Part shown: positions 7,776 through 15,068 of the stretch, in pieces
Numbering within the stretch: the first letter of the stretch is position 1
Layout: every line of letters starts with the position of its first letter
Assembly (NCBI GenBank): GCA_934526185.1
Contig: CAKTAA010000054.1
Coordinates: 1 to 15,072, forward strand
Origin: an uncultured Eubacteriales bacterium
GTDB taxonomy: Bacteria > Bacillota > Clostridia > Oscillospirales > CAG-272
DNA length: 15,072 bases
Reading direction: 5' to 3'
The notes under the pieces: generated by a model
The model's database searches: none
Told to the model about the DNA's origin: nothing
Seen by the model: only the letters and a program-made list of their open reading frames with translations
Position numbers and translations under genes: made by a program

Positions 7776-7824
7776 ATGCGGTACAACTGTGACGCAATTG
7801 TTCGGCATGATTCATAATGAATGC

Positions 7825-7830
7825 AGGAGG
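7825..7830 (+). promoter_or_regulatory. Ribosome binding site fixing the msmX start
   Basis: AGGAGG six bases before the ATG at 7837. The same frame is open upstream to 7669, but that extension crosses the promoter-like region and adds residues not seen in the family. Confidence 0.85.
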
Positions 7831-7836
7831 AAAACA

Positions 7837-8949
7837 ATGGCAAGTCTTACATTAAAGCACATTTACAAGAAATATCCGGGCGGTGTTACTGCGGTTTCTG
7901 ATTTCTGTCTTGACGTCAAGGATAAGGAATTCATCATCTTCGTCGGTCCTTCCGGTTGCGGTAAGTCGACAACGCTCCGTATGATCGCCGGTCTGGAGGA
8001 GATAACAGAGGGTGAGCTGTTCATCGGCGATAAGCTGGTCAATGACATTGCACCGAAAGACAGAGATATTGCAATGGTGTTCCAGAACTATGCTCTGTAT
8101 CCGCACATGTCCGTGTTCGATAATATGGCGTTTGGCCTGAAGCTCAGAAAGACGCCGAAAGAGGAAATTAAGCGCAAGGTTGATGAAGCTGCGCGTATCC
8201 TTGATATCACCCATCTGCTTGACAGAAAGCCGAAGGCTTTGTCGGGCGGTCAGAAACAGCGTGTTGCGCTCGGACGTGCAATCGTCCGCGATCCGAAGGT
8301 GTTCCTTCTTGACGAGCCGCTGTCTAACTTGGATGCGAAGCTCCGTGCGCAAATGAGAACAGAGCTTACCAAAATACACAAAAAGCTCGGAACTACGTTT
8401 GTCTACGTTACGCATGACCAAGTGGAAGCTATGACGATGGCTACACGTATTGTTGTTATGAAAGACGGTCTGATTCAGCAGGTTGATACACCGCAGAATC
8501 TGTATGACAACCCCTGTAATATGTTTGTGGCGGGTTTTATCGGCACACCGCAGATGAACTTTATCAACTGCCGTCTGGAAAAAAAGGAAGACGATGTTTA
8601 TTTGAATTTCGGCGAAAACTCTCTGAAGCTGCCGAAGGAAAAGGCTAACAAGCCGGAGCTTAAGGAATATATCGGCAAGGATGTTATTGTAGGTATCCGT
8701 CCTGAGTGTATTCATGATGAGCCAATGTATTTAAGTTCAATGGCTGAATCTGTCATCGACACATATGTGGAAGTGACAGAGCTTATGGGTGCGGAAATTT
8801 ATCTGTATCTGGTTATTGATGAAATCAATATGGTAGCCCGTGTTTCTGCCCGCTCGACCGCACGTGCCGGAGATACGATCAAAGTAGCGCTTGACGTTTC
8901 AAGAATGCATATTTTTGACAAGGATACAGAAAGATGTATTATTCATTGA
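7837..8949 (+). CDS. msmX: Carbohydrate ABC transporter ATP-binding protein, MsmX/UgpC family
   Basis: 370 aa from the start chosen here (MASLTLKHIYKKYPGG), a typical length for the family. Walker A GPSGCGKST is at 37-45, the Q-loop in QNYALYPHMSV, the signature LSGGQKQR from 135, Walker B FLLDEP at 156-161 and the H-loop histidine at 193 in THDQVEAM. The region after about 240 is the OB/TOBE regulatory domain of CUT1 sugar importers. The protein powers import of oligosaccharides or glycerol-3-phosphate as a homodimer with two permeases. No permease or binding protein is encoded beside it; in B. subtilis, MsmX is likewise a shared ATPase for several sugar importers, and that model fits. The gene ends at a strong terminator, so it is probably its own unit or the end of a tex read-through transcript. 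Confidence 0.93.
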   Translation: MASLTLKHIYKKYPGGVTAVSDFCLDVKDKEFIIFVGPSGCGKSTTLRMIAGLEEITEGELFIGDKLVNDIAPKDRDIAMVFQNYALYPHMSVFDNMAFGLKLRKTPKEEIKRKVDEAARILDITHLLDRKPKALSGGQKQRVALGRAIVRDPKVFLLDEPLSNLDAKLRAQMRTELTKIHKKLGTTFVYVTHDQVEAMTMATRIVVMKDGLIQQVDTPQNLYDNPCNMFVAGFIGTPQMNFINCRLEKKEDDVYLNFGENSLKLPKEKANKPELKEYIGKDVIVGIRPECIHDEPMYLSSMAESVIDTYVEVTELMGAEIYLYLVIDEINMVARVSARSTARAGDTIKVALDVSRMHIFDKDTERCIIH

Positions 8950-8998
8950 GTTTTGCCGACAGGTACTGAAAAGATTTAAACCTTTTCTCATAGAATTT

Positions 8999-9033
8999 AA
9001 AATACCGTTCAGTCAATTTCTGAACGGTATTTT
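8999..9033 (+). terminator. Strong intrinsic terminator after msmX
   Basis: AAAATACCGTTCAG (8999-9012) pairs perfectly with its complement at 9020-9033 around the 7-nt loop TCAATTT. The 3' arm ends in a T-run and the 5' flank is A-rich, so it could work in both directions. Confidence 0.92.
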
Positions 9034-9145
9034 TAAATCACTCCGAAAAAAGTTTGAAAGAAAATGCCAGAGAACATAAAACGCATAAATAGGATAGAGG
9101 GCAGGAAGGATCGGGATTTTTGATATTGATAAACGGAGAATAACG

Positions 9146-9153
9146 AAAGGAGG
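9146..9153 (+). promoter_or_regulatory. Ribosome binding site supporting a GTG start
   Basis: AAAGGAGG lies five bases before GTG at 9159-9161. No ATG in frame is nearby until codon 16, which already lies close to the conserved NIYRGC block, so the GTG is preferred. Confidence 0.75.
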
Positions 9154-9158
9154 GGGCT

Positions 9159-10028
9159 GTGCATTTTGTAAAAACTAAAGGAATTCTATCGTCTGGAAAC
9201 GGAATGAATATATACCGCGGATGTACGCACGGATGTATCTATTGTGACGCACGCAGTGACTGTTATCAGTTTTCTCATGACTTTGAGGATATTGAAGTAA
9301 AAGAGAATGCACCCCGGCTGCTTGAAAATGCGTTGATGAAAAAACGAAAGAAATGTATGATATCGACAGGAGCAATGTCAGATCCTTACATGCACTGTGA
9401 GGATGAGCTGAGATTGACACGCAAATGCCTTGAAGTTATATATAAATATGGCTTCGGCGCAACGGTTCTCACAAAATCAGACCGTATACTCCGCGATCTC
9501 GATTTATATCGGCGAATCCACAGCATAGCCCGCAGCGTCATACAAATGACGCTGACAACCTATGATGAGGCACTTTGCAGAATTATAGAGCCGAATGTCT
9601 GCGGAACCCAAAAACGGGCGGAGACACTGCTGGAGTTTCATAAAAACGGAATACCGACCGTTGTGTGGCTGACGCCGCTGCTTCCATACCTGAACGATAC
9701 AAAGGAAAATTTAATTGGTATTCTGGATCTGTGTGAAGAAGCAGGAGTGCGCGGAATACTCTGCTTTGGTATCGGTGTGACGCTTCGCGCAGGCGACAGG
9801 GAGTATTTTTATAAAAAACTTGATACGTTTTTTCCGGGATTGAGCGAAAAGTACCGAAAAAAATATGGAGATGCATACTGGATGCCCAGTGACTGCAGTG
9901 GAGAGCTGATGGATTATTTTCATGCCCGTTGCGCACGAGCAGGGATTATGAGCAATCCGAATGAGATATTTGCCGATCTTAGCAGGATAGACAACACAAG
10001 TTCGGGTGAGCAGCTCAGTATGTTTTAG
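9159..10028 (+). CDS. SPL-family radical SAM protein
   Basis: 289 aa from a GTG start. The iron-sulfur motif is CTHGCIYC (CX3CX2C, C22, C26, C29) after MNIYRGC, the layout of the spore-photoproduct-lyase-like (SPL) radical SAM group. Further blocks are STGAMSDPYM, TRKCLEVIYKYG, VLTKSDRILRD and WLTPLLPYLNDT. It should bind a [4Fe-4S] cluster and cleave S-adenosylmethionine to the 5'-deoxyadenosyl radical; the substrate is unknown. It is shorter than true SplB (about 340 aa), and DNA photoproduct repair cannot be claimed from sequence alone. The C-terminal tail ends in GEQLSMF. The stop is only 60 bases before the mnmM start, with no terminator between, so the two are probably co-transcribed. 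No consensus promoter was found in the gap after the msmX terminator. Confidence 0.85.
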   Translation: MHFVKTKGILSSGNGMNIYRGCTHGCIYCDARSDCYQFSHDFEDIEVKENAPRLLENALMKKRKKCMISTGAMSDPYMHCEDELRLTRKCLEVIYKYGFGATVLTKSDRILRDLDLYRRIHSIARSVIQMTLTTYDEALCRIIEPNVCGTQKRAETLLEFHKNGIPTVVWLTPLLPYLNDTKENLIGILDLCEEAGVRGILCFGIGVTLRAGDREYFYKKLDTFFPGLSEKYRKKYGDAYWMPSDCSGELMDYFHARCARAGIMSNPNEIFADLSRIDNTSSGEQLSMF

Positions 10029-10076
10029 TAAAATGCTATAAAAAATCATGTGAATATCGATAAAATGAATGGAAAA

Positions 10077-10082
10077 GGGAGG
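10077..10082 (+). promoter_or_regulatory. Ribosome binding site fixing the mnmM start
   Basis: GGGAGG six bases before ATG 10089. An in-frame GTG at 10050 would add 13 residues that read through this site and match nothing in the family. Confidence 0.82.
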
Positions 10083-10088
10083 CAAAAG

Positions 10089-10658
10089 ATGCTGGATCTG
10101 CTTTCACTGCACAAGCAAATTCTAAGCGCACATATAAAAGATGGAGACACGGCTGTCGATTTTACCATGGGAAACGGACATGATACACTGTTTCTTGCCA
10201 AGGCAGTCGGAGAAAACGGACGGGTTTATGCATTTGATATTCAAGAGCAGGCCCTGATACGCACAAAAGAAAGACTGAAACAGAACGGCGTGAGCGGCAG
10301 GGTTCAGCTTTTACCGGTTTCACACCATCTTGCTGCGCAATATGTGAAAGAGCAATTTTCTGCAGGTGTGTTTAACCTCGGGTATTTGCCTGGCGGAGAT
10401 AAATCTCTGACAACGAGATGTGAAACGACACGCTTGGCCGTCTTATCGGCGATCGAGCTGATGAAAAGCGGGGGCATACTGCTAATAGCCGTTTATCCGG
10501 GCCATGCAGAGGGAGAGCGGGAGGGAGAGATGCTGTGTGAGCTTTTGGGAAAACTGGATCGCAAAAAATATTGCGCTGCGATTTTGAAGATTATAAATTC
10601 TGCGGATTCGCCTTATTTTATAACGGTAGAAAAAACAGCAGAAAAACTGAAAGCTTAA
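10089..10658 (+). CDS. mnmM: tRNA 5-aminomethyl-(2-thio)uridine34 methyltransferase MnmM (YtqB)
   Basis: 189 aa from the ATG supported by GGGAGG; B. subtilis YtqB is of similar size. Class I methyltransferase fold: AdoMet motif I is DFTMGNGHDTLFLA (24-37), the acidic residue after strand 2 lies in VYAFDIQ, and the family hallmark FNLGYLPGGD is at 95-104, followed by a TT..T stretch. A GGILLIAVYPGH block completes the core. MnmM methylates nm5(s2)U at the wobble position of tRNAs such as those for Lys, Glu and Gln, giving mnm5(s2)U. It works after MnmL, whose likely gene lies at 12789-13736; in Bacilli the two form an operon, whereas here a membrane protein gene sits between. It probably shares a transcript with the SPL radical SAM gene upstream. 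Confidence 0.9.
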   Translation: MLDLLSLHKQILSAHIKDGDTAVDFTMGNGHDTLFLAKAVGENGRVYAFDIQEQALIRTKERLKQNGVSGRVQLLPVSHHLAAQYVKEQFSAGVFNLGYLPGGDKSLTTRCETTRLAVLSAIELMKSGGILLIAVYPGHAEGEREGEMLCELLGKLDRKKYCAAILKIINSADSPYFITVEKTAEKLKA

Positions 10659-10686
10659 CAAAATTCTAATGAAATATACGGCTATT

Positions 10687-10706
10687 TATGATATAATATG
10701 CATGGC
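10687..10706 (+). promoter_or_regulatory. Extended -10 promoter before the membrane protein gene
   Basis: TATAAT at 10692-10697 with TGA directly before it (extended -10). The -35 region (ATGAAA at 10669-10674, 17-base spacing) is weak. The 20-base stretch matches 5241-5260 before tex with one mismatch. The leader of about 140 nt contains AAACTG/CAGTTT, a 6-bp hairpin around 10787-10805 (loop ATTGAGG). Confidence 0.58.
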
Positions 10707-10843
10707 ATATTTATATCATCGCAGAATGGCAGGCGACGGCTGAAATAGCGATTGGCGCGGCATTGTAGTTTTTGGTACGGCGTGCAAAACTGATTGAGGC
10801 AGTTTGAAAATATTATAAATCAGACGGAAGAACGGAAGGGATA

Positions 10844-12691
10844 ATGATGCGATTGATAAAAGAAATTAGAAAAAGACTTCTGCTGCCGCTGCTGCTGAGC
10901 ATAAGTGTGCTCGTGCTCATTGTCCTGCCGGCGGGTGCGAAGGAGACATCGGCACCGCAGGCACTTGTGTTGTCGGCCGTCAAAAGTGAGGATGCGGAAG
11001 GAAATGAACATATAACCGAAATATCTGTTACCTATCAGAACACCTCTTCATCTTTTTTATCTTCTGAGGAGGCTTGCCGTATCAGAGTGAGATATCGGCT
11101 GAACGGCGGCCCATGGTTTTATGCCGATTCAGCAGAAGCATTTAAACTGCCATCTGATTTTGATAAAACTGAGACAGTATCCGTTTTTTCGCTCGGCAAT
11201 CTGCAAAAACCTGAGGATTGTCCGGGATATGAAGCCCTGAAAGAAGGATTGGAAACCTATACCACACAGACTGGTGAGACAGGCGTTTGCTTTGGCGAAA
11301 GCGTAGGAACACTTGAGGTTGGTCTGCGGTATGAGAAAGAGCATAATGAAGATGAGAGCGGAGAATGGTCTGAAAGCGCTTTCTGGGGAGTATCTGAGTT
11401 TCCGGAGGATTGTGTTGTTGCGTACGCGGCACGCGTGAAGGAAGAAGAATCCGGTGATGCAGTGGAAATCTGTTTTGCTGTTTCAGAGCAAGTCATCAGA
11501 AAAGAGAATACAAAAATTTATGTTCAGATGGATTGTTCTGTGGACGGTGAAGAGTATCGATGGAACGCAGAAGAAGATTTGGACAACGCGGTATGGCAGT
11601 CTCCGTTTTTAAATGAAGAGATTCAGGCAGAAACGTTTCAGCAATTAACGGCTCTTAGGTTTTCTGAGGAGAAAATTGCTGCTTTGTTTGCAAAGAATGT
11701 CTTGAAAACAGGACAGCATGCGGGCTTTCAGTGGGATGCACATACATTGTTTACTCGTATTCGTCTGGTAGCGGAAACCGGCGGAGAAGGCGATGAGCTG
11801 CATTATGCTGTCTCGGAATGGTCGGATGTGTTTGCACTTGGAAAAGAGCAGACAGAATGGGCAAAGCCGGAAAAAATTACGGCTCCTGTCATTCTCGGAA
11901 CGGCACTCTCGGTTGATGGAGAGGCAAAAATGCTGTCCGTGTATTTGTCGGTTAATGACGATGCAATGCAGACCTGTGTATATATGCGGCTGCATGATGC
12001 GGGAACGCTATATGCCCATATGGAAATCAGCATCAATGGCGGAGACTGGCAATCCCTGTCAGCTTATCTTCTTCCGGCGCCGGATGAGCCGTTAATCATC
12101 AATATGGCTGAAATACCAGTTCCTGCGTATGCATTGATCCGAGTGAGAGCCGCTTTGGGTGCTGCGGATGTGGCTGCATTTCCTATAGAGGCTGAGTGGT
12201 CCGAAGCCGCTGCTGTGAATGCTTTACCGGAAGCCGTGACGGATTTGACCTCCGCTCTGTATGGCGGACAGACGTCCGAATCTGCCGTCGTTTCTGAGGA
12301 AACGGGAGAGGGCGGCATGGGACAGTGCTCTGTGTGTCATATATGCGGCCGGCCGTTTGGCATATGTCTTTTTGTCCTTGGGGGAAGCATTTGTGCAGTG
12401 CTTCTGGTAGTTGTTTGTCTGACTGCCGCTCTGAAGGCCGGTAAGAAAAAATGTCCGCGCTGCGGTAAGGGCTGGAACAGGAGGGTAAGGGTATGCGGAA
12501 AATGCGGCTTTCGTTTTGCCGGCGCAATGCCGCATATAACTGAGAGAACTGACAAGACAAAAAACGAAAATTCAACGGTGAATAGGCAGAAGAAAGAGCT
12601 TTCCTCAAAGCGGAAACCGATAGATGAAAAAAAGAAGAAAGCTGTTCGCGATATACGTCGTGCTCGCGATACCTCCGACAAAAAGCGTTGA
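10844..12691 (+). CDS. Membrane-anchored protein of unknown function: three EWS modules and a zinc ribbon
   Basis: 615 aa; I do not recognise a named family. A signal peptide spans about 1-32 (KEIRKR, a hydrophobic core, then AGA before K33). The exported part is acidic and beta-strand-like and seems to hold three tandem modules, each with a glycine/tryptophan turn and a closing EWS: NGGPW at 87 and EWSE at 174; VDGEEYRW at 233 and EWSD at 325; INGGDW at 397-402 and EWSE at 451. A cysteine cluster (C495, C498, C501, C508) lies just before a membrane helix at about 507-530. Inside the cell follow a zinc ribbon (C537, C540, C551, C554) and a basic tail to residue 615. Start: GGAAGGG (10834-10840); ATG 10847 is equally possible and better spaced. 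The topology suggests a surface sensor or binding protein with a cytoplasmic metal-bound domain; this is inference. Confidence 0.8.
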   Translation: MMRLIKEIRKRLLLPLLLSISVLVLIVLPAGAKETSAPQALVLSAVKSEDAEGNEHITEISVTYQNTSSSFLSSEEACRIRVRYRLNGGPWFYADSAEAFKLPSDFDKTETVSVFSLGNLQKPEDCPGYEALKEGLETYTTQTGETGVCFGESVGTLEVGLRYEKEHNEDESGEWSESAFWGVSEFPEDCVVAYAARVKEEESGDAVEICFAVSEQVIRKENTKIYVQMDCSVDGEEYRWNAEEDLDNAVWQSPFLNEEIQAETFQQLTALRFSEEKIAALFAKNVLKTGQHAGFQWDAHTLFTRIRLVAETGGEGDELHYAVSEWSDVFALGKEQTEWAKPEKITAPVILGTALSVDGEAKMLSVYLSVNDDAMQTCVYMRLHDAGTLYAHMEISINGGDWQSLSAYLLPAPDEPLIINMAEIPVPAYALIRVRAALGAADVAAFPIEAEWSEAAAVNALPEAVTDLTSALYGGQTSESAVVSEETGEGGMGQCSVCHICGRPFGICLFVLGGSICAVLLVVVCLTAALKAGKKKCPRCGKGWNRRVRVCGKCGFRFAGAMPHITERTDKTKNENSTVNRQKKELSSKRKPIDEKKKKAVRDIRRARDTSDKKR

Positions 12692-12788
12692 AATGCTTTC
12701 GGCAGAAAAAATGCAGGACAGTCATGATTTTATATATTCATATATGGCGGGGAGAATACAGAATAAAAAGCGGCGAGGCCTACGAAAC

Positions 12789-13736
12789 ATGAACGAAAGA
12801 AACCCCTTTCCTTTCAGCGATTCCAATAAACGCTATTTTACTTATGATTATTATCTGAGGCAGAAATTCGGTTGCAAATGTTGCAAAATTATTTTGGACG
12901 GCGGCTTTACATGTCCCAATCGGGATGGAAGAATATCTGAAAAAGGCTGTACTTTTTGCTCTCCGAGGGGGAGCGGCGACTTTTGCGCGGAGCGCTCACT
13001 GTCAATATCCAAACAGTTTTCCATCGTCAGGACAAAACTTCATAAAAAATGGCCACAAGCCGTATACCTCGCTTATTTTCAAGCATATTGCAATACCTAT
13101 GCTCCATTGGAAATATTGGCGGAAAAATACGAAGAAGCTCTGAAACAGCCCGGTGTTGTGGGCATCAATATAGCGACGCGGGCCGATTGCATAGAACAGG
13201 ACGTTTTGTCCTATCTCAGCGAGTTGAATAAAAGGACCGTTCTGACAATAGAACTGGGGCTGCAGTCCATACACGACCAAACGCTGAGAAAAATCAATCG
13301 CGGACATGACTTCGCTTGCTTTTTAAAGACATACGCCGCGTTAAAAAGCGCCGGAATTTCTGTTTGTATACATATTATAAACGGTTTGCCCGGAGAAACG
13401 GAAGCTATGATGCTTCAAACAGCAGAGGTGCTTGCAAAGCTGCGGCCACAAAGCATTAAATTTCATATGCTGAACATTCTCAAGGAAACAGAGCTGGCTG
13501 AAGAATATCAAAATCGTCCGTTTCCCCTTCTGACGCGGGATGCCTATATAGATATTGTTTGCCGTCAGATAGAAAGGCTGCCGCAGGAAACTGTAATCGG
13601 ACGTATTTGCGGTGACGCTGGTGAAAATTCACTGATAGCGCCGGACTGGACAAAGAAAAAGTTTATAGTGTTGAACGAGGTCGATAAATGGTTTGTCCGC
13701 TGGAATTCCATGCAGGGGAACTTTTATTCGGCGTAA
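12789..13736 (+). CDS. mnmL: Radical SAM enzyme MnmL (YtqA), TIGR01212-type
   Basis: 315 aa from the chosen ATG. The N-terminus NPFPFSDSNKRYFTYDYYLR is typical of the YtqA/YhcC family. The iron-sulfur cysteines have the family's wide spacing, C42-x11-C54-x2-C57 (within CPNRDG and GCTFCS), followed by RGSGDF. Later blocks include YFQAYCNTYAP, GINIATRADC, ELGLQSIHDQTLR and HIINGLPGET. MnmL is reported to act with MnmM in Bacilli, taking cmnm5(s2)U34 to nm5(s2)U34 in tRNA; YhcC-like paralogues with other roles exist, but the nearby mnmM favours MnmL. The same frame is open upstream to 12624, overlapping the previous gene by 68 bases, but the family start fits 12789. Its ribosome site is weak (GAGG at 12774-12777, 11 bases away). 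No promoter is evident in the 97-base gap, so it is probably co-transcribed with the membrane protein. Confidence 0.87.
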   Translation: MNERNPFPFSDSNKRYFTYDYYLRQKFGCKCCKIILDGGFTCPNRDGRISEKGCTFCSPRGSGDFCAERSLSISKQFSIVRTKLHKKWPQAVYLAYFQAYCNTYAPLEILAEKYEEALKQPGVVGINIATRADCIEQDVLSYLSELNKRTVLTIELGLQSIHDQTLRKINRGHDFACFLKTYAALKSAGISVCIHIINGLPGETEAMMLQTAEVLAKLRPQSIKFHMLNILKETELAEEYQNRPFPLLTRDAYIDIVCRQIERLPQETVIGRICGDAGENSLIAPDWTKKKFIVLNEVDKWFVRWNSMQGNFYSA

Positions 13737-13761
13737 TAAAATAATATAAAAGAGGAAACCT

Positions 13762-13787
13762 GAAAACAGCCGGTGTTTTCGCCGGTA
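13762..13787 (+). terminator. Possible weak terminator after mnmL
   Basis: CCGGTG-TTTT-CGCCGG (13770-13785) forms a 6-bp hairpin with one G-U pair. An alternative GAAAACA/TGTTTTC stem (13762-13768, 13774-13780) overlaps it. The following ATTCATTT is a poor U-tract, so termination may be partial. Confidence 0.4.
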
Positions 13788-13876
13788 TTCATTTACATCA
13801 ACGGAAAGAAGCAATATAAATATAATGAAAGGGACCTCTGTATCTGCTGACTGCCGTATGCAGAGAGAATTATGCT

Positions 13877-14983
13877 ATGCTGAAACGCTTTAAGAAATTA
13901 CAAAAGACGCAATCGTCTCTGATACCTATCCTGCTGTGCATCGGTCTTATGGGTGGCATGCTTGCCTCATGCTCAAAGTCGGACGTAGCCGACATCTTTG
14001 AGGGCGCTGCTAAATTGACACCGGCTTCCGGTGCATTTTCTCCCTCTCCGTCGGATCCAGCGGAGGAACCGCCGCCGGAAGAACATACGATAACCTTGTC
14101 TTTTGTGGGAGATTGTATGGTTGCCTCTATGTTGGGAAGCGAGGATCCCTGGTCGTTTAATTATTTTGCCAATCAGGTAGAGCCGTCATATTTTTTCGAA
14201 AAGGTAAAGCACATATTTGAGGCAGACGACTGGACGGTAGCCAACTGTGAAAACGTTTTTACCGATAGAGAATTGTCACCGGCGCCGAAACCGGGTAATC
14301 CTGTTTATTGGTATCGCAGCAAAACAGCAAATACAGCAGTCTTTACAGAAGGAAGCATAGAAGTTGTTTCAGTTGCCAACAATCATTCCGGTGACTACGG
14401 AGAAGAAGGGCTGACCGACACCACGGAAGCGCTGGATAAAGCCGGAGTGTTGTGGGGCAATAACGGAAAGACGCTGTTGCTTGAAAAATACGGTTTTACC
14501 GTTGCGCTTTACTGTACAACTCTGTACGCGACCTGGCAGGCTGATCCGATAATAGAATGGCTTTCGGAGGTGGAGGCTATTTCGGACTATCAAATTGTAT
14601 ACTATCACGGCGGAACGGAACGCGTATATGTTCCGGATGCATGGCGCGTATACACATCCAAACAAATTGTAGATGCAGGAGCAGATTTGGTTATCGGCGG
14701 ACATCCTCACGTACTGCAGCCGATGGAGGAGTATAACGGAGCGCAGATAGTGCATTCTCTGGGAAACTTCATGTTTGGCGGCCAGCGTTATCCGGAGAAC
14801 CGGACGATCATTTATCAGAAAATATTAACGGTTAAGGGCGGCGAGCTTCTTTCCGAGGATTATAATATTATCCCTTGCTATTGCTTCGGGGAGGACTGGC
14901 AGCCGGCAGTCATTGAGGATGAAGATGAATACAACAGCGTGATATCCTATATGCATGGAGAGGCTGCAACACCTTTCGGATAA
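13877..14983 (+). CDS. CapA family lipoprotein (poly-gamma-glutamate synthesis protein-like)
   Basis: 368 aa. The N-terminus has a basic stretch, a hydrophobic helix and the lipobox LASC, with Cys32 as the lipidation site, so the protein is likely anchored outside the membrane. A low-complexity Ser/Pro/Glu linker (about 50-68) leads into the CapA fold, related to calcineurin-like metallophosphoesterases: SFVGDCM with D79, VANNHSGDYG with N169 and H170, YYHGGTE with H244 and GGHPHVLQ with H276 and H278 are the expected metal-site blocks. CapA in Bacillus takes part in poly-gamma-glutamate capsule export; many CapA-like lipoproteins in Clostridia have no known role, and no capB/capC gene is nearby. 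The start is uncertain: only a weak AGAGAG precedes the ATG. A paralogous function in cell-wall chemistry is possible but not shown. Confidence 0.85.
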   Translation: MLKRFKKLQKTQSSLIPILLCIGLMGGMLASCSKSDVADIFEGAAKLTPASGAFSPSPSDPAEEPPPEEHTITLSFVGDCMVASMLGSEDPWSFNYFANQVEPSYFFEKVKHIFEADDWTVANCENVFTDRELSPAPKPGNPVYWYRSKTANTAVFTEGSIEVVSVANNHSGDYGEEGLTDTTEALDKAGVLWGNNGKTLLLEKYGFTVALYCTTLYATWQADPIIEWLSEVEAISDYQIVYYHGGTERVYVPDAWRVYTSKQIVDAGADLVIGGHPHVLQPMEEYNGAQIVHSLGNFMFGGQRYPENRTIIYQKILTVKGGELLSEDYNIIPCYCFGEDWQPAVIEDEDEYNSVISYMHGEAATPFG

Positions 14984-15068
14984 GCTCATCGGTTTGCGTA
15001 CATTTATAGGCAGCATAAAAACAAGGGACGGCGGGAGAAATGCCGTTCTACAAAAAGGGTGGAAAATC

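Noticed and set aside
7669..7836. Upstream extension of msmX in the same frame
   Set aside because: AGGAGG at 7825-7830 and the family N-terminus place the start at 7837; the extension is AT-rich promoter-like DNA.
7852..8715. A 287-codon open frame on the minus strand opposite msmX
   Set aside because: It is fully antisense to a gene with all ABC ATPase motifs, its product resembles nothing known, and no ribosome site was seen. It is a codon-bias shadow.
12183..12725. A 180-codon open frame on the minus strand opposite the end of the membrane protein gene
   Set aside because: The plus-strand frame carries a membrane helix and zinc ribbon in sensible order; the antisense product is Arg/Ser-rich and low in recognisable features.
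12624..12788. Upstream extension of mnmL overlapping the membrane protein gene
   Set aside because: The added 55 residues do not fit the YtqA/YhcC N-terminus, which begins at the MNERNPF segment.
13825..13893. A 22-codon open frame overlapping the CapA start, possible leader peptide
   Set aside because: Short, with only a weak purine-rich stretch upstream, and no run of regulatory codons; it could be chance.
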